This document shows, in pieces, positions 45,592 through 54,930 of a stretch of 64,000 nt of DNA. Origin of the DNA: Candidatus Cloacimonadota bacterium (GTDB taxonomy: Bacteria > Cloacimonadota > Cloacimonadia > Cloacimonadales > Cloacimonadaceae); NCBI GenBank assembly GCA_020532545.1, contig JAJBAW010000001.1, positions 1-64,000 of the forward strand. The letters are read 5' to 3'. The first letter of the stretch is position 1, and every line of letters begins with the position of its first letter. The notes under the pieces are model-generated. The model was not told the origin of the DNA. It saw nothing but the letters and a program-made list of their open reading frames with translations, and searched no databases. A program made the translations under genes and the position numbers.

Positions 45592-46461
45592 ATGTTTCAA
45601 CTTACTACAATGAGTATTGTGGCAGATTTCCTTACGCCAGAACGCATTAGCCTGCTCGTGAGAGTAGCGCTGATGTTGTTGATAGGTATTCCGCTAATTG
45701 GACTCATCAAAAAGGTGGTTAACCGCCTGCTCAGCGACAAGCTCACCAAACAGTCTGAGGTGATGATTCTTCGGGCTGTGAAATACACCTTGGTGCTCCT
45801 TCTGCTGATGATGGTCCTAAATGAATTTGGTTTCAAAATCTCAGCGATCTTGGGAGCTGCCGGTATTTTTGGTGTTGCCATCGGTTTTGCTTCACAGACC
45901 AGTATATCAAACATTATCAGTGGGATATTCCTGATCTCGGAAAAGCCATTTTTGATCGGCGATGTCATCGAAATCAACGACAAAGTGGGCACAGTCCAAT
46001 CCATTGATTTACTTTCCATCAAGCTCAAGACTTTTGATGGACGTTATGTGCGCGTTCCCAATGAGGCCATGATCAAAAATGATGTGATCAACCTCACTCG
46101 TTTTGAGATCCGCAGGGCGCAGATCTCAGTGGGTGTAGCCTTCTCTTCAGACCTACGCAAGGTGATGGCTATTCTCAAAGATATCGCAGATACTGTCCCC
46201 GGAGCCCTCAAAGAGCCGGCCCCCATGCTGCTTTTGGATGGCTTTGGTGCCTCCAGTATTAATATCAATTTTGGGGTTTGGACAGCCACTTCCAATGTTT
46301 TCAACATGAAAAACGAGCTTATTTATGCGGTCATAGATCGCTTTAGAGAGGAAGGTATTGAGATTCCCTTTCCCCATGTATCACTTTATGCTGGAGAGGC
46401 CTCAGAATCCACTGAACAACAAGAAATAACAAAAGAAATAAAACAAGAAAAGGAAGAATAA
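45592..46461 (+). CDS. mscS: Small mechanosensitive channel MscS
   Basis: The protein has 289 residues. Three N-terminal membrane segments end in the pore helix (ILGAAGIFGVAIGFASQTSISNIISGIFLI), followed by the conserved beta domain (FLIGDVIEINDKVGTV, VPNEAMIKND) and a charged C-terminal tail. It opens under membrane tension to release solutes in osmotic downshock. It begins a plus-strand group with a HAD phosphatase and YjbQ, four bases apart from the next gene. Confidence 0.92.
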   Translation: MFQLTTMSIVADFLTPERISLLVRVALMLLIGIPLIGLIKKVVNRLLSDKLTKQSEVMILRAVKYTLVLLLLMMVLNEFGFKISAILGAAGIFGVAIGFASQTSISNIISGIFLISEKPFLIGDVIEINDKVGTVQSIDLLSIKLKTFDGRYVRVPNEAMIKNDVINLTRFEIRRAQISVGVAFSSDLRKVMAILKDIADTVPGALKEPAPMLLLDGFGASSININFGVWTATSNVFNMKNELIYAVIDRFREEGIEIPFPHVSLYAGEASESTEQQEITKEIKQEKEE

Positions 46462-46464
46462 GAC

Positions 46465-47169
46465 ATGAGTCAAAAAAAACACTTGATTAAAGCTGTTATC
46501 TTTGATCTGGACGGCACTCTGCTGGATAGCATCAAAGATATTGCCGGTGCAGTGAATAGGGCCTTGAGGGATATGGATTTCCCCCAGCATCCTCTGGAAG
46601 CTTTTAGCGATTTTGTAGGTCACGGACAAACTGAACTGGTCAAACGAGCTCTGCCCGAAAATCAACGTAACGCAAAAAACATCGAGAACATGTCCAAAAA
46701 GTTTTGGGATTTTTATGATTTTGAATGGTATATGAATACGAAGCCGTTCCCGGGAACCTTGTATATGATTCAATTGGCGGTTGGCCGCAAGATCAAGCTC
46801 GCCATTTTGTCGAATAAAGCGCATTATTTCACCAAAAAGATGATTCGCCATTTCTTCAGAGGCGCGATGATCAAGCACACCAAAAACCCCTTTGGCATCT
46901 ATAGCGGTGAACAGCTAGACAAGCCCACCAAGCCCGATCCCACCCTGGCCCTGGAACTGGCCGTAAAGCTGAAAGTAGCCCCGGAAAACATCGCCTTTAT
47001 AGGTGACATGCCAGTAGATATCGAAACCGCAAAGCGGGCTGGAATGATCGCTGTGGGAGCAGCTTGGGGATTTGCCGGTAGAAGGGCACTCAAAGAAGCT
47101 GGTGCAGACTTGATCTTTGATACACCCACCGAATTTGCCAGCTATTTGGAAGCTCAGCCCATATTATAG
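46465..47169 (+). CDS. HAD-superfamily phosphoglycolate-phosphatase-like hydrolase
   Basis: The protein has 234 residues with HAD motif [11 protein letters not shown], motif II LSNK, lysine in motif III (KPDP) and motif [19 protein letters not shown]. The helical cap between I and II is of the Gph/PGPase type. The natural substrate is not certain; phosphoglycolate is the common one. It is cotranscribed with mscS. Confidence 0.85.
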   Translation: MSQKKHLIKAVIFDLDGTLLDSIKDIAGAVNRALRDMDFPQHPLEAFSDFVGHGQTELVKRALPENQRNAKNIENMSKKFWDFYDFEWYMNTKPFPGTLYMIQLAVGRKIKLAILSNKAHYFTKKMIRHFFRGAMIKHTKNPFGIYSGEQLDKPTKPDPTLALELAVKLKVAPENIAFIGDMPVDIETAKRAGMIAVGAAWGFAGRRALKEAGADLIFDTPTEFASYLEAQPIL

Positions 47170-47173
47170 TGCT

Positions 47174-47590
47174 ATGAAGAGTTATCGTAAAGAGTTGTGG
47201 TTCCATACCACACACAGACGAGAGTACATCAATATCACTGATCAGGTGCGTAGTGTGCTCCTTGAATCCGGTATCTCAGAAGGTCTGATCCTGGTGAACG
47301 CCATGCATATTACTGCTTCGGTATTTATCAACGATGACGAGAGCGGTTTGCACGAGGATTTTGAGACCTGGCTGGAAGGCCTGGCTCCTGAAAAACCTTA
47401 TAGTCAATACCGCCACAATGGCTTTGAAGATAACGCCGATGCCCATCTCAAAAGACAGATTATGGGACGAGAAGTGGTGGTTGCCATCACAGAAGGCAAG
47501 CTGGATTTGGGCCCCTGGGAACAAATATTTTATGCAGAATACGACGGAAAACGCCGTAAAAGAGTACTTATTAAGATAATTGGTGAATAG
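47174..47590 (+). CDS. yjbQ: YjbQ/UPF0047 family protein
   Basis: The protein has 138 residues from the ATG at 47174. The longer frame from 47117 is inside the HAD gene. Features are the N-terminal [20 protein letters not shown], the [19 protein letters not shown] segment and [30 protein letters not shown]. The family is annotated as secondary thiamine-phosphate synthase, but physiological role is uncertain. It is convergent with coaE, 81 bases away. Confidence 0.87.
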   Translation: MKSYRKELWFHTTHRREYINITDQVRSVLLESGISEGLILVNAMHITASVFINDDESGLHEDFETWLEGLAPEKPYSQYRHNGFEDNADAHLKRQIMGREVVVAITEGKLDLGPWEQIFYAEYDGKRRKRVLIKIIGE

Positions 47591-47671
47591 CAGGGGCGCT
47601 CCGAGCAGCACCCAGGATTTCTAATTCAGATTTATATTTTATATTAAATTGTGATATGAGCGGGATAGAGA

Positions 47672-48271
47672 TCAGCCCAACCTGATGTTTGGGATGTTCT
47701 CTATTAGCTTTTTAGCCTCATTTTTAAGCTGAGACAGATCCTGGCTGTTATCGATCACCAGGTCAACCCTGGCTGCCTTTTCGGCATCCGGTAGCTGTTT
47801 GTCCAGACGTAATTTGAGGTTTTCAAGCTGTCCGGGATTGCGCTCTTCGAGACGCTTTAGCACCACAGATCTGGGTGCTGTGACCAGGACCAGATAGTCA
47901 AAATATGCTTCCAGACCCGCTTCAAAGAGCAGGGGAATCTCAAAATATAGTGCGTCTTCATCGGACTTTATCAGCTCTTCGGTAAAGCGCTGCCTGACCC
48001 TCGGATGGATTTCGGAATTCAGGTATTCCAGTTCCTTTTCATCGTGAAAGACGATCTCCGAGATTGCTTGTTTATCGAGCCTGCCATCGCAAAAGACCCG
48101 GTCTCCCCATCGCTGGCGCCAGAGCTCTGGCAAATCGAACAGGATTTCATTGGCGACATCATCGGCGGACAAAACCCTCTGACCATATTGTCTCAGATAG
48201 TTACAAAAGCTGCTTTTTCCACTGCCGATATTCCCGGTGATTGCGATTGCAAAGGGCTTATTTTGTGGCAT
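47672..48271 (-). CDS. coaE: Dephospho-CoA kinase
   Basis: The protein has 199 residues with P-loop GNIGSGKSSFC near the N-terminus and the family motifs ADDVANEIL, YFEIPLLFEAG and R(LEERNP). It phosphorylates dephospho-CoA in the last step of CoA synthesis. It is the last gene of the exbB-exbD-tonB-folP-cdaA-coaE operon and overlaps cdaA by 14 bases. Confidence 0.94.
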   Translation of the reverse strand: MPQNKPFAIAITGNIGSGKSSFCNYLRQYGQRVLSADDVANEILFDLPELWRQRWGDRVFCDGRLDKQAISEIVFHDEKELEYLNSEIHPRVRQRFTEELIKSDEDALYFEIPLLFEAGLEAYFDYLVLVTAPRSVVLKRLEERNPGQLENLKLRLDKQLPDAEKAARVDLVIDNSQDLSQLKNEAKKLIENIPNIRLG

Positions 48272-49004
48272 CGGTGATGATCTGCATCAGTTCTTCAAAG
48301 GCGATATCGGTGGTAATCTGCCCACCTTGGGCTACAGAAACCTGCCCGGACTGTTCGGACACGATGATAGCGATGGCATCAGTAGCTTCGGTGATGCCGA
48401 TGCCGGCCAGATGCCGGGTACCAAATTTGCGGGCATATTCTGATTTTTGTGACAAGGGCAGAACCACTTTGGCGGACATGATCCGATTGCCGCGAATGAT
48501 GATCGCCCCATCATGCAAGACGCTTTTGGTATTGAAGATAGTCACGATCAAGCGCATGGAGATATTGGCATCGATCGGCTCACCTTTCTGCACGTATTCG
48601 GTGAGTTTGGTCTTGTTTTCCAGCACGATGAGAGCGCCGGTCTTGCGAAAACTCATGGAAGATACTGCGTCGATCAAAGGCGTGTAAATGGAGGATTTCT
48701 CCTCTTTGGAAAAGACGGATTTGAGCTCTTTGGCCAGGTTCAATTTGGTGAGAATGGTCCTCAGTTCCGGCTGGAAGAGGATCACAATCGCCAGTATCCA
48801 ATAGGTCCTGATTCCGCTGAGCAGGGAGGTCAAAATTTGTAGCTCAAATATGCTGGCCAGGAAGTAGAGGATAAGCAGAAAGAGCAAGCCCCAAAGCACC
48901 TGATAGCCACCGGATTTGCGGATAATCAACAAGGATTGGTAGATCAAAAAAGCAATGATCAGGATATCGATAATGTCTTTGAATTTGGGAATCAGAAATT
49001 CCAT
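48258..49004 (-). CDS. cdaA: Diadenylate cyclase, CdaA type
   Basis: The protein has 248 residues with three N-terminal membrane segments and a DAC domain. The DGA motif is in HDGAIIIRGNRIMSA. The second motif, normally RHR, reads GTRHLAGIGITE, so the last Arg is Leu. The enzyme makes cyclic di-AMP from two ATP at the inner membrane. A PgpH-type degradative enzyme is encoded at 6172-8265 in the same window. It is flanked by folP and coaE; in other bacteria cdaA is often with glmM or ybbR, which are absent here. Confidence 0.9.
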   Translation of the reverse strand: MEFLIPKFKDIIDILIIAFLIYQSLLIIRKSGGYQVLWGLLFLLILYFLASIFELQILTSLLSGIRTYWILAIVILFQPELRTILTKLNLAKELKSVFSKEEKSSIYTPLIDAVSSMSFRKTGALIVLENKTKLTEYVQKGEPIDANISMRLIVTIFNTKSVLHDGAIIIRGNRIMSAKVVLPLSQKSEYARKFGTRHLAGIGITEATDAIAIIVSEQSGQVSVAQGGQITTDIAFEELMQIITDATK

Positions 49005-49007
49005 CTT

Positions 49008-49844
49008 TTACGCTCCTGCATCCATAATGGCAGCAAATACATCCAAAAACTGGCGGTGCGGCTGCACATCGTGCACACGGATGATGCTAACCTGATTCAG
49101 ACAGGCCAACATGGTGGTGGCCAGGCTGCCACCAAGACGCTGATTTGGCGGTGAATTGGAAATAAAATCTATGAATCCTTTGCGTGAAGCACCCAGAAGC
49201 ACAGGATAGCCCAGCTCTGTAAGGCTGTCCAGCTCTGCCAAAAGCTTGAGATTGTGCTGCAGGTTCTTACCGAAGCCGATGCCGGGATCCAGGATGATAT
49301 GCTCTTTGGCGATCCCTTGGGAGATGGCAAACTCTGCACGTTCCTGCAGGAATTCCCTGACTTCAACGGCCACTTCCTCGTATTGGGGATTCATTTGCAT
49401 ATTCTCTGGCCTGCCTTGCATGTGCATCAAAATCACTTTAACGCCTGGATTCGCAGCAATTATCTCTACCATCTTGGGGTCATATTGCAAGGCGGAAATG
49501 TCATTGATGATGTTTGCTCCCAGGGCAATGGCCTTTTTGGCCACTTCAGCCTTTTGGGTGTCGATGGAAATCAAGACCTTGGGACTTTTGGCTTTGAGCT
49601 CTGCCAATACGGGCTGGATGCGCTGCCATTCAAGCTCTGCGGATACGCCATTGGCACCGGGACGGGTGGATTCTGCACCGATATCCAGGATCTGGGCCCC
49701 GGCCTGGATCATTTCTAAAGCATGAGCCACTGCGGCTGCAGGAGCCAGAAAATAACCGCCGTCAGAAAAGGAATCTTCGGTGAGATTGAGCACACCCATG
49801 ATCTGGGGAATCTGAAAGCGTTGAATAATGTTTTTAATACTCAC
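49008..49844 (-). CDS. folP: Dihydropteroate synthase
   Basis: The protein has 278 residues. Motifs are MGVLNLTEDSFSDGG (N-terminal), DIGAESTRPGA, NIINDISAL and ILDPGIGFGK. It condenses p-aminobenzoate with the pterin diphosphate in folate synthesis and is the target of sulfonamides. It lies three bases from cdaA and five from tonB in one operon. The start ATG has no strong ribosome site and may rely on translational coupling. Confidence 0.95.
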   Translation of the reverse strand: MSIKNIIQRFQIPQIMGVLNLTEDSFSDGGYFLAPAAAVAHALEMIQAGAQILDIGAESTRPGANGVSAELEWQRIQPVLAELKAKSPKVLISIDTQKAEVAKKAIALGANIINDISALQYDPKMVEIIAANPGVKVILMHMQGRPENMQMNPQYEEVAVEVREFLQERAEFAISQGIAKEHIILDPGIGFGKNLQHNLKLLAELDSLTELGYPVLLGASRKGFIDFISNSPPNQRLGGSLATTMLACLNQVSIIRVHDVQPHRQFLDVFAAIMDAGA

Positions 49845-49849
49845 TTAGA

Positions 49850-50527
49850 CTACCTCAATTTGAAATTACAGCGGATGCGGTAACGCTTTTCCGGCTTGTA
49901 TGCACCTGTGAAACCAAAGCGCCAGGAGCGCATCTCTTCGCGCAGGGCTTCCCAATGTGCTGCCCGGCGATAGCTGATGACATTCAGATTATTCATCTTG
50001 ACGCGGCCCTCAGCAGAAAGCGAAAATTCCACGATCACGACGTCATCTTCCAAAGGGGTAATTTTGGGCTTCGTTTCATGGATAAAATAGGCGTCTGAAC
50101 CGCCATCTATCAGACTAAGGGAAAAGCCTGAGGCATTACCTTCGCCGCCACCTGTGCTTTGGGTAGGGCTGAGCGCTTGAGTAAGGCGGGAATCGCGCGA
50201 GGGTGTGGTCTGAATCCTGGTTTTGGTCTCCGTGGGAATCTCCAGCAGGGGACTTTCAATATCGTGAAAGCTCTGGCTTTCCTCTGCGGAAACAGCTTTA
50301 GCGGGAGTGGCTTTTTCACCAGCAGCTTGAGGCGTGCCAGCGTTTGCGCTTGGGTAAGGACTGTCTGCTCCCACCGGCTCTGATTCCAGGATCCAATCAA
50401 ACTGCTGCCACTTGGTTTGAGTCTTTACATTGAGCGAGATCAGGGCAAAGATCACTAGAATCAGCGCATGCAGACCCAGTGAAATCAGATAGGCGTATTT
50501 GTCTTGGCTCGGCAGGCTGCCCTTCAC
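49850..50527 (-). CDS. TonB-like energy transducer
   Basis: The protein has 225 residues with one N-terminal membrane segment (about 12-33), a long low-complexity periplasmic linker rich in Ala, Pro, Ser, Glu and Thr, and a C-terminal beta domain ending VEFSLSAEGRVKMNNLNVISYRR. The order next to ExbD and ExbB identifies it as the TonB/TolA-type partner. It would carry proton-motive energy to outer-membrane receptors. Such receptors are not in this window. Confidence 0.78.
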   Translation of the reverse strand: MKGSLPSQDKYAYLISLGLHALILVIFALISLNVKTQTKWQQFDWILESEPVGADSPYPSANAGTPQAAGEKATPAKAVSAEESQSFHDIESPLLEIPTETKTRIQTTPSRDSRLTQALSPTQSTGGGEGNASGFSLSLIDGGSDAYFIHETKPKITPLEDDVVIVEFSLSAEGRVKMNNLNVISYRRAAHWEALREEMRSWRFGFTGAYKPEKRYRIRCNFKLR

Positions 50528-50934
50528 TTCTTCTCTTCCTCCAGGACCTCGGTGGCTACGAAGATCTTCTCAAACCCGGCTCCGCGGATGATGTCCATCA
50601 CAGAAATCACTTTCTGTAAGGGAGTGTCTTCCATGGCGGAAAATCTGACTACCTGCTCCGGATCGGTAAAATCCGCAGTTAAATGCTGGGTCAGCCCAGG
50701 GAAATCCACCGGTTCACCATTGTAGAAAAGCTGATCATCACCAAAATAGCTGATGTGGATGTTTTGCAGGGAATGCCGGGCTGCAGATTTGGAGCCTGGC
50801 AAACGGATCGGCAAGCCGCTCTGGCTGGTAAAGTTTGACACAATCAAGAGAAAGATGATGAGCAGAAAGATCACATCCGTCATGGAAATGAGCATGGTGG
50901 TGGTTATTCTCTGCTTGGAAAGCTTGAGCTTCAT
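50524..50934 (-). CDS. exbD: ExbD/TolR-family protein
   Basis: The protein has 136 residues with a single N-terminal membrane helix containing the key aspartate (SMTDVIFLLIIFLLIVS) and a small periplasmic domain. It works with the ExbB homologue encoded upstream (overlap of four bases) and with the TonB-like protein downstream (overlap of four bases). ExbD and TolR cannot be told apart here without the outer-membrane partners. Confidence 0.9.
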   Translation of the reverse strand: MKLKLSKQRITTTMLISMTDVIFLLIIFLLIVSNFTSQSGLPIRLPGSKSAARHSLQNIHISYFGDDQLFYNGEPVDFPGLTQHLTADFTDPEQVVRFSAMEDTPLQKVISVMDIIRGAGFEKIFVATEVLEEEKK

Positions 50935-51545
50935 GAGAGATTACGCATCCTGATAGTGTATTCTATGCCGCCTTCCTGCATGTCTTTGAGCAGGTTTTCC
51001 AGCTTCTGGATGAGGTCGTTGTAAAAGATGATGGCTACAATGCCCACTATCAGGCCACCAATGGTGGTCAATAGTGCTTCCCAGATGCCTCCGGCCAGTA
51101 TGCTGATATCTACGCCGGCACTGCTATGGGCCTGGATGCTCATAAACACCCGCACCATACCGGTTACTGTGCCCAGAAAGCCGATCAGGGGAGCTGTGGC
51201 CGCAAATGTGCTCAGCCAGCCCATGCCTTTTTCCAGATGCTGCAATTCCAGATTGGCGGTGGATTCCATGCTCTGGGAGATCAATTCATGATCATCAGTC
51301 TGGGCATTGAAGAGCTTTTCCAGCATCATGCCCAAAGGAGAACCCGAACGGTTTTCTTCCAAGGCACTACGCAGACCGGCCAGCGTGTTTTGTCCATGCA
51401 GCGCATTGATTAAATCCTGGTTTGCTCTTTTAACCTTGGAGAACTGGCGGTATTTTTCGATTACGATACCGATCACAGCTATTGAGATCAACAGCAGCAC
51501 GTACATTAGAATCCCACCCCTGAGGAGTAAAGATAATATGCTCAT
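50931..51545 (-). CDS. exbB: ExbB/TolQ/MotA-family proton channel
   Basis: The protein has 204 residues with three membrane segments. Typical features are the TAPLIGFLGTVTGMVRVF segment and GGIWEALLTTIGGLIVGIVAII. It forms the proton-conducting complex with ExbD. It is the first gene of the minus-strand operon reaching coaE. The family also includes MotA and TolQ, but the neighbours favour an ExbB or TolQ role. Confidence 0.9.
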   Translation of the reverse strand: MSILSLLLRGGILMYVLLLISIAVIGIVIEKYRQFSKVKRANQDLINALHGQNTLAGLRSALEENRSGSPLGMMLEKLFNAQTDDHELISQSMESTANLELQHLEKGMGWLSTFAATAPLIGFLGTVTGMVRVFMSIQAHSSAGVDISILAGGIWEALLTTIGGLIVGIVAIIFYNDLIQKLENLLKDMQEGGIEYTIRMRNLS

Positions 51546-51635
51546 AATACCTCTTTATTTGTTATTTTAAAAGGCTGCCCTTCCTTTTGCGGATAAATCA
51601 GCTCAAAGAAGGGCAGAGATTATCTTTGTCTTGTT

Positions 51636-52721
51636 TTATCCGTTTTTCTTCATGAATTCGCCCATGAACTGAGCAAGCGCGTGCGCAGCAGGCAAAGGCA
51701 GGGAATTATAGGTACTGGCTCTGCATCCACCAGACAGACGGTGGCCTTTGAGGCCGATCATGCCGGCTTTCTTGGCTTCGCTGATGAAGAGGGCTTCCAT
51801 GTCTTCGGTAGCCATGCGGAAGGTGATGTTCATCAGTGAACGGTCTTCCTTATCTACTGTGCCTCTATAGAAACCATTGGAATTGTCAATGGCATCATAG
51901 ATGTACTTGGCTTTGGCCTGGTTATTGAGCGCGACCTTGTCCAGTCCGCCCATTGCTTCGATCCATTTCAGAACGAGGCCGACCATGTAAATGGTGAAGG
52001 TGGGAGGAGTATTGAACATGCTTCCGTTTTTGGCGGCAACATTGTAATCCATCATCGAGGGCAGACCTTCTTTGGCTGTGGCCAAAAAGTCTTTTTTGAT
52101 GATTACGACCACGACTCCGGCTGGGCCCACGTTCTTTTGGGCACCGGCGTAGATCATGGAATACTTTTGGGCATCAATGGGTTTGCTCATAAAGTTTGAG
52201 CTCATATCTGCGATTAAAGGTACTCCGGCTTGAACTTCAGGGTCGTGATGCCATTCTGTACCGTAAATGGTGTTGTTTGTAGTGATGTGCAGATAGGCAG
52301 GGTTCTCTGAGAGAGTGTGGGTTTTGGGGATGTAGCTGTGGTTCTTATCTTCACTGGATGCGGCCAGATGTACTGGCAAGCCCAGCTTTTTGATTTCGCC
52401 AATGGCTTTTTTGGACCACACACCGGTGTGAATGATGTTTGCAATCTTTCCTTCATGGGCAAAGTTCATCGGCACCATGAGAAATTGCATGCTGGCTCCA
52501 CCTTGTAAGAAGAGCACATCATAATCGTCACCCAGATTGTAAATGCGCTTTACGGCTGCGTGAGTTTCATCAATAATAGCTTGGTATTCTTTGCTACGGT
52601 GGCTCATTTCCATTACGGAAAGGCCCATTCCTTTGTAGTTGAACAAATCCGCTTGGGCTTCGAGAAGAACTTCTTCTGGAAGCACTGCGGGACCCGCGTT
52701 GAAATTATGTACGCGTTCCAT
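51636..52721 (-). CDS. serC: Phosphoserine aminotransferase
   Basis: The protein has 361 residues from the ATG at 52721, behind a strong AGGAGG site; the longer frame from 52787 is not needed. The N-terminus VHNFNAGPAVLPEEVL and the segments MSHRSKEYQ, GGASMQF and the PLP lysine in YAGAQKNVGPAG fit SerC. It makes phosphoserine from phosphohydroxypyruvate in serine synthesis and also acts in pyridoxal phosphate synthesis. The 140-base divergent spacer with maf should hold two promoters. Confidence 0.95.
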   Translation of the reverse strand: MERVHNFNAGPAVLPEEVLLEAQADLFNYKGMGLSVMEMSHRSKEYQAIIDETHAAVKRIYNLGDDYDVLFLQGGASMQFLMVPMNFAHEGKIANIIHTGVWSKKAIGEIKKLGLPVHLAASSEDKNHSYIPKTHTLSENPAYLHITTNNTIYGTEWHHDPEVQAGVPLIADMSSNFMSKPIDAQKYSMIYAGAQKNVGPAGVVVVIIKKDFLATAKEGLPSMMDYNVAAKNGSMFNTPPTFTIYMVGLVLKWIEAMGGLDKVALNNQAKAKYIYDAIDNSNGFYRGTVDKEDRSLMNITFRMATEDMEALFISEAKKAGMIGLKGHRLSGGCRASTYNSLPLPAAHALAQFMGEFMKKNG

Positions 52722-52861
52722 TTGGATCCTCCTGGATATATTTTTGTACTTTAGTGCAAGGATTTTAGATGCTATTCTTTCAGGCAAGCTATTTCTTTTG
52801 CTTTTAGAATTTCATTGACGTAATCGGGCGATTAGGCAGTCTGGTTCAAAGGATTAAATCT

Positions 52862-53455
52862 ATGTTAGATAAGATGTTAAATGACTACCAGATAATTCTG
52901 GCTTCACAATCTCCCAGACGCAGGGAGATTTTTGATATGTTGGGACTCCGCTATGAGATTCAGAGCAGTGATATCGCAGAACCGGTGAATGGGGAAGACC
53001 CCGTTTTGCAGGCCATGCGCAATGCCCAAAACAAGGCAGAAAGCGTTTTTGCCAAAAGTAGTGGGCAGAGCGTTATCGTTTCGGCGGATACTATCGTGGT
53101 CTTGGAAGGCAGGATTCTGGGAAAACCTGAATCCGCAGAACAGGCCCGCAGCTATCTGGGTGAACTCAGTGCAAAGACCCACACAGTGGTCACCGGCATC
53201 TGCGTGAGGGGCCTGAAAGGACAAAGATGCGGCTATGAAAAGACCCAGGTCAGCTTTGCCTCTTTGACTGAAGAGGAAATTCGGGATTATATCCTGACCA
53301 ATGAGCCCATGGACAAAGCCGGAGCCTACGGCATCCAGGGCTTTGGCAGCCAGTTTATCACCAGGGTCGAGGGCTGTTACTTCAATGTAATGGGCTTTCC
53401 CATCCGGCGCTTTTATGAAATAGCCCGGGACATGATCAATAAGGGGACACTATGA
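52862..53455 (+). CDS. maf: Maf-family nucleoside triphosphate pyrophosphatase
   Basis: The protein has 197 residues with the family N-terminus ILASQSPRRREIFDMLG, the SADTIVVLEGRILGKP segment and the DKAGAYGIQG motif. Enzymes of this family hydrolyse dTTP/UTP or m7GTP to monophosphates and may limit wrong nucleotide incorporation. The ATG at 52862 is used, with another in frame at 52874. It overlaps the next gene by four bases. Confidence 0.93.
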   Translation: MLDKMLNDYQIILASQSPRRREIFDMLGLRYEIQSSDIAEPVNGEDPVLQAMRNAQNKAESVFAKSSGQSVIVSADTIVVLEGRILGKPESAEQARSYLGELSAKTHTVVTGICVRGLKGQRCGYEKTQVSFASLTEEEIRDYILTNEPMDKAGAYGIQGFGSQFITRVEGCYFNVMGFPIRRFYEIARDMINKGTL

Positions 53456-54930
53456 AGGTTTTTCACAATGCCAAATTTTGGCACAAGGCTTCTTTTAAGA
53501 ACAATGTAAAGGCCATTCTCACAGAGGATGGCAGGATCGTGAAACTGCTCACAAGTCTGCCGAAATCCACTCAGGACTATGAGCTTGTAGATCTCAAGGG
53601 AAACTATGTCTATCCCGGCTTCATCGATACTCACACGCACAGTTTTGAGGGCGGGCTCTATTCGCTGATGATCGATCTGGGCGGGGCCCGAAACCTGCAG
53701 GATGTCTTTGATCTGATCGCTGAAGGCAGCCAGGATAAGGGCAAATTCGTCTTTGCCTGGAATTTTGACGAGCTGAAGATTGCCGAAGGGCGTTTTCCCA
53801 CCCGGGCAGAATTAAACGCTATCGTAAGAGATAAGAACCTGGTCCTGCGTAGAGTGGACGGACATTCCTGCATGATCAACAGCTTTGCCTGCTACAATAT
53901 CTTGAGCCTTTTAGGCAATTTCCACTGTGAGGATGAAGTCTTCAAAGGCTTTGAAAACGATAGGGCAGTGCACTGGTTTCACAACAATATAGAGCATGAT
54001 CTCATCTTAAAAGCCTATCACGCTGCGTCTGAGATAGCGTTGAAGGGTGGATTCTCCACTATTCACACCATGGTGGGCGATGCGAATATGTCCATCGGTC
54101 ATTACAGCCTGATTCAGGAGAATTTAGCCAATTTCGGCGTGGACTACGTCCTGTATCCGCAATCTTTCAATATCGAAGCAGCTCTGGAAGTTGGAGCCCA
54201 GCGCATTGGCGGCTGCATCCTGGCCGATGGTTCTCTGGGTAGCTATACCGCAGCATTGTACGAGTCCTATCAGGGACGCCCCATCCGCGGAAACCTGTAT
54301 CAGACCGATGCCTATTGGTCCGATTTCATCACCCGCGCTCATCATCACAACCTGCAAGTGGGCGTGCACTGCATTGGCGACAGAGCCATTACGCAGATCA
54401 ATAGCGTCTATCTGGCCCTGGCAAATTCCGATCCCAAAGACCTGCGACATCAATTGATTCACTGCGAAATTACCGATGACGCGCTGGTCAATCAGATCAA
54501 GGCCTCGGGCGCAGTACCCGTGATGCAGCCTATGTTTGATCGGCTCTGGGGTGGCGAAAATGGCTTTTATGCCAAGGTCCTGGGCAAAGAAAGAGCAGAG
54601 AACATGAACCGCTTTGCCACTATGTTCTCAAAGGGCATCAAGATTACCGGTTCTTCAGATTGGTATATCACAGAGCTGAATATAGTTAAGTCCCTGGATG
54701 CAGCTATGAATCACCACAGTCCCGCAGAAGCTCTTACTGCCGGACAAGCGATAGATATTTACACCAAAAACGCAGCCTGGCTTTCACATGATGAAGGTGT
54801 CAAGGGGCAATTGCTAACAGGCTTGCTGGCAGATTTTACCGTGCTGAACTATGATCTAAAGAAGCCCGGCGCCGATAAACGGGTGGTGGCCACCATCAAG
54901 GAAGGAAAGCTGCTCTATGAGAATCTGTGA
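53452..54930 (+). CDS. YtcJ-like amidohydrolase
   Basis: The protein has 492 residues of the amidohydrolase-3 type. The metal ligands are expected in GFIDTHTHSFEGG (about 47-59). Later landmarks include VDGHSCMIN, GVHCIGDRAI, HCEITDD and SSDWYITELN. The pattern is that of YtcJ/DAN-type deacylases, whose natural substrate is usually unknown. ATGA overlap with maf and 14-base overlap with the following gene show it is in one operon with them. Confidence 0.85.
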   Translation: MKVFHNAKFWHKASFKNNVKAILTEDGRIVKLLTSLPKSTQDYELVDLKGNYVYPGFIDTHTHSFEGGLYSLMIDLGGARNLQDVFDLIAEGSQDKGKFVFAWNFDELKIAEGRFPTRAELNAIVRDKNLVLRRVDGHSCMINSFACYNILSLLGNFHCEDEVFKGFENDRAVHWFHNNIEHDLILKAYHAASEIALKGGFSTIHTMVGDANMSIGHYSLIQENLANFGVDYVLYPQSFNIEAALEVGAQRIGGCILADGSLGSYTAALYESYQGRPIRGNLYQTDAYWSDFITRAHHHNLQVGVHCIGDRAITQINSVYLALANSDPKDLRHQLIHCEITDDALVNQIKASGAVPVMQPMFDRLWGGENGFYAKVLGKERAENMNRFATMFSKGIKITGSSDWYITELNIVKSLDAAMNHHSPAEALTAGQAIDIYTKNAAWLSHDEGVKGQLLTGLLADFTVLNYDLKKPGADKRVVATIKEGKLLYENL

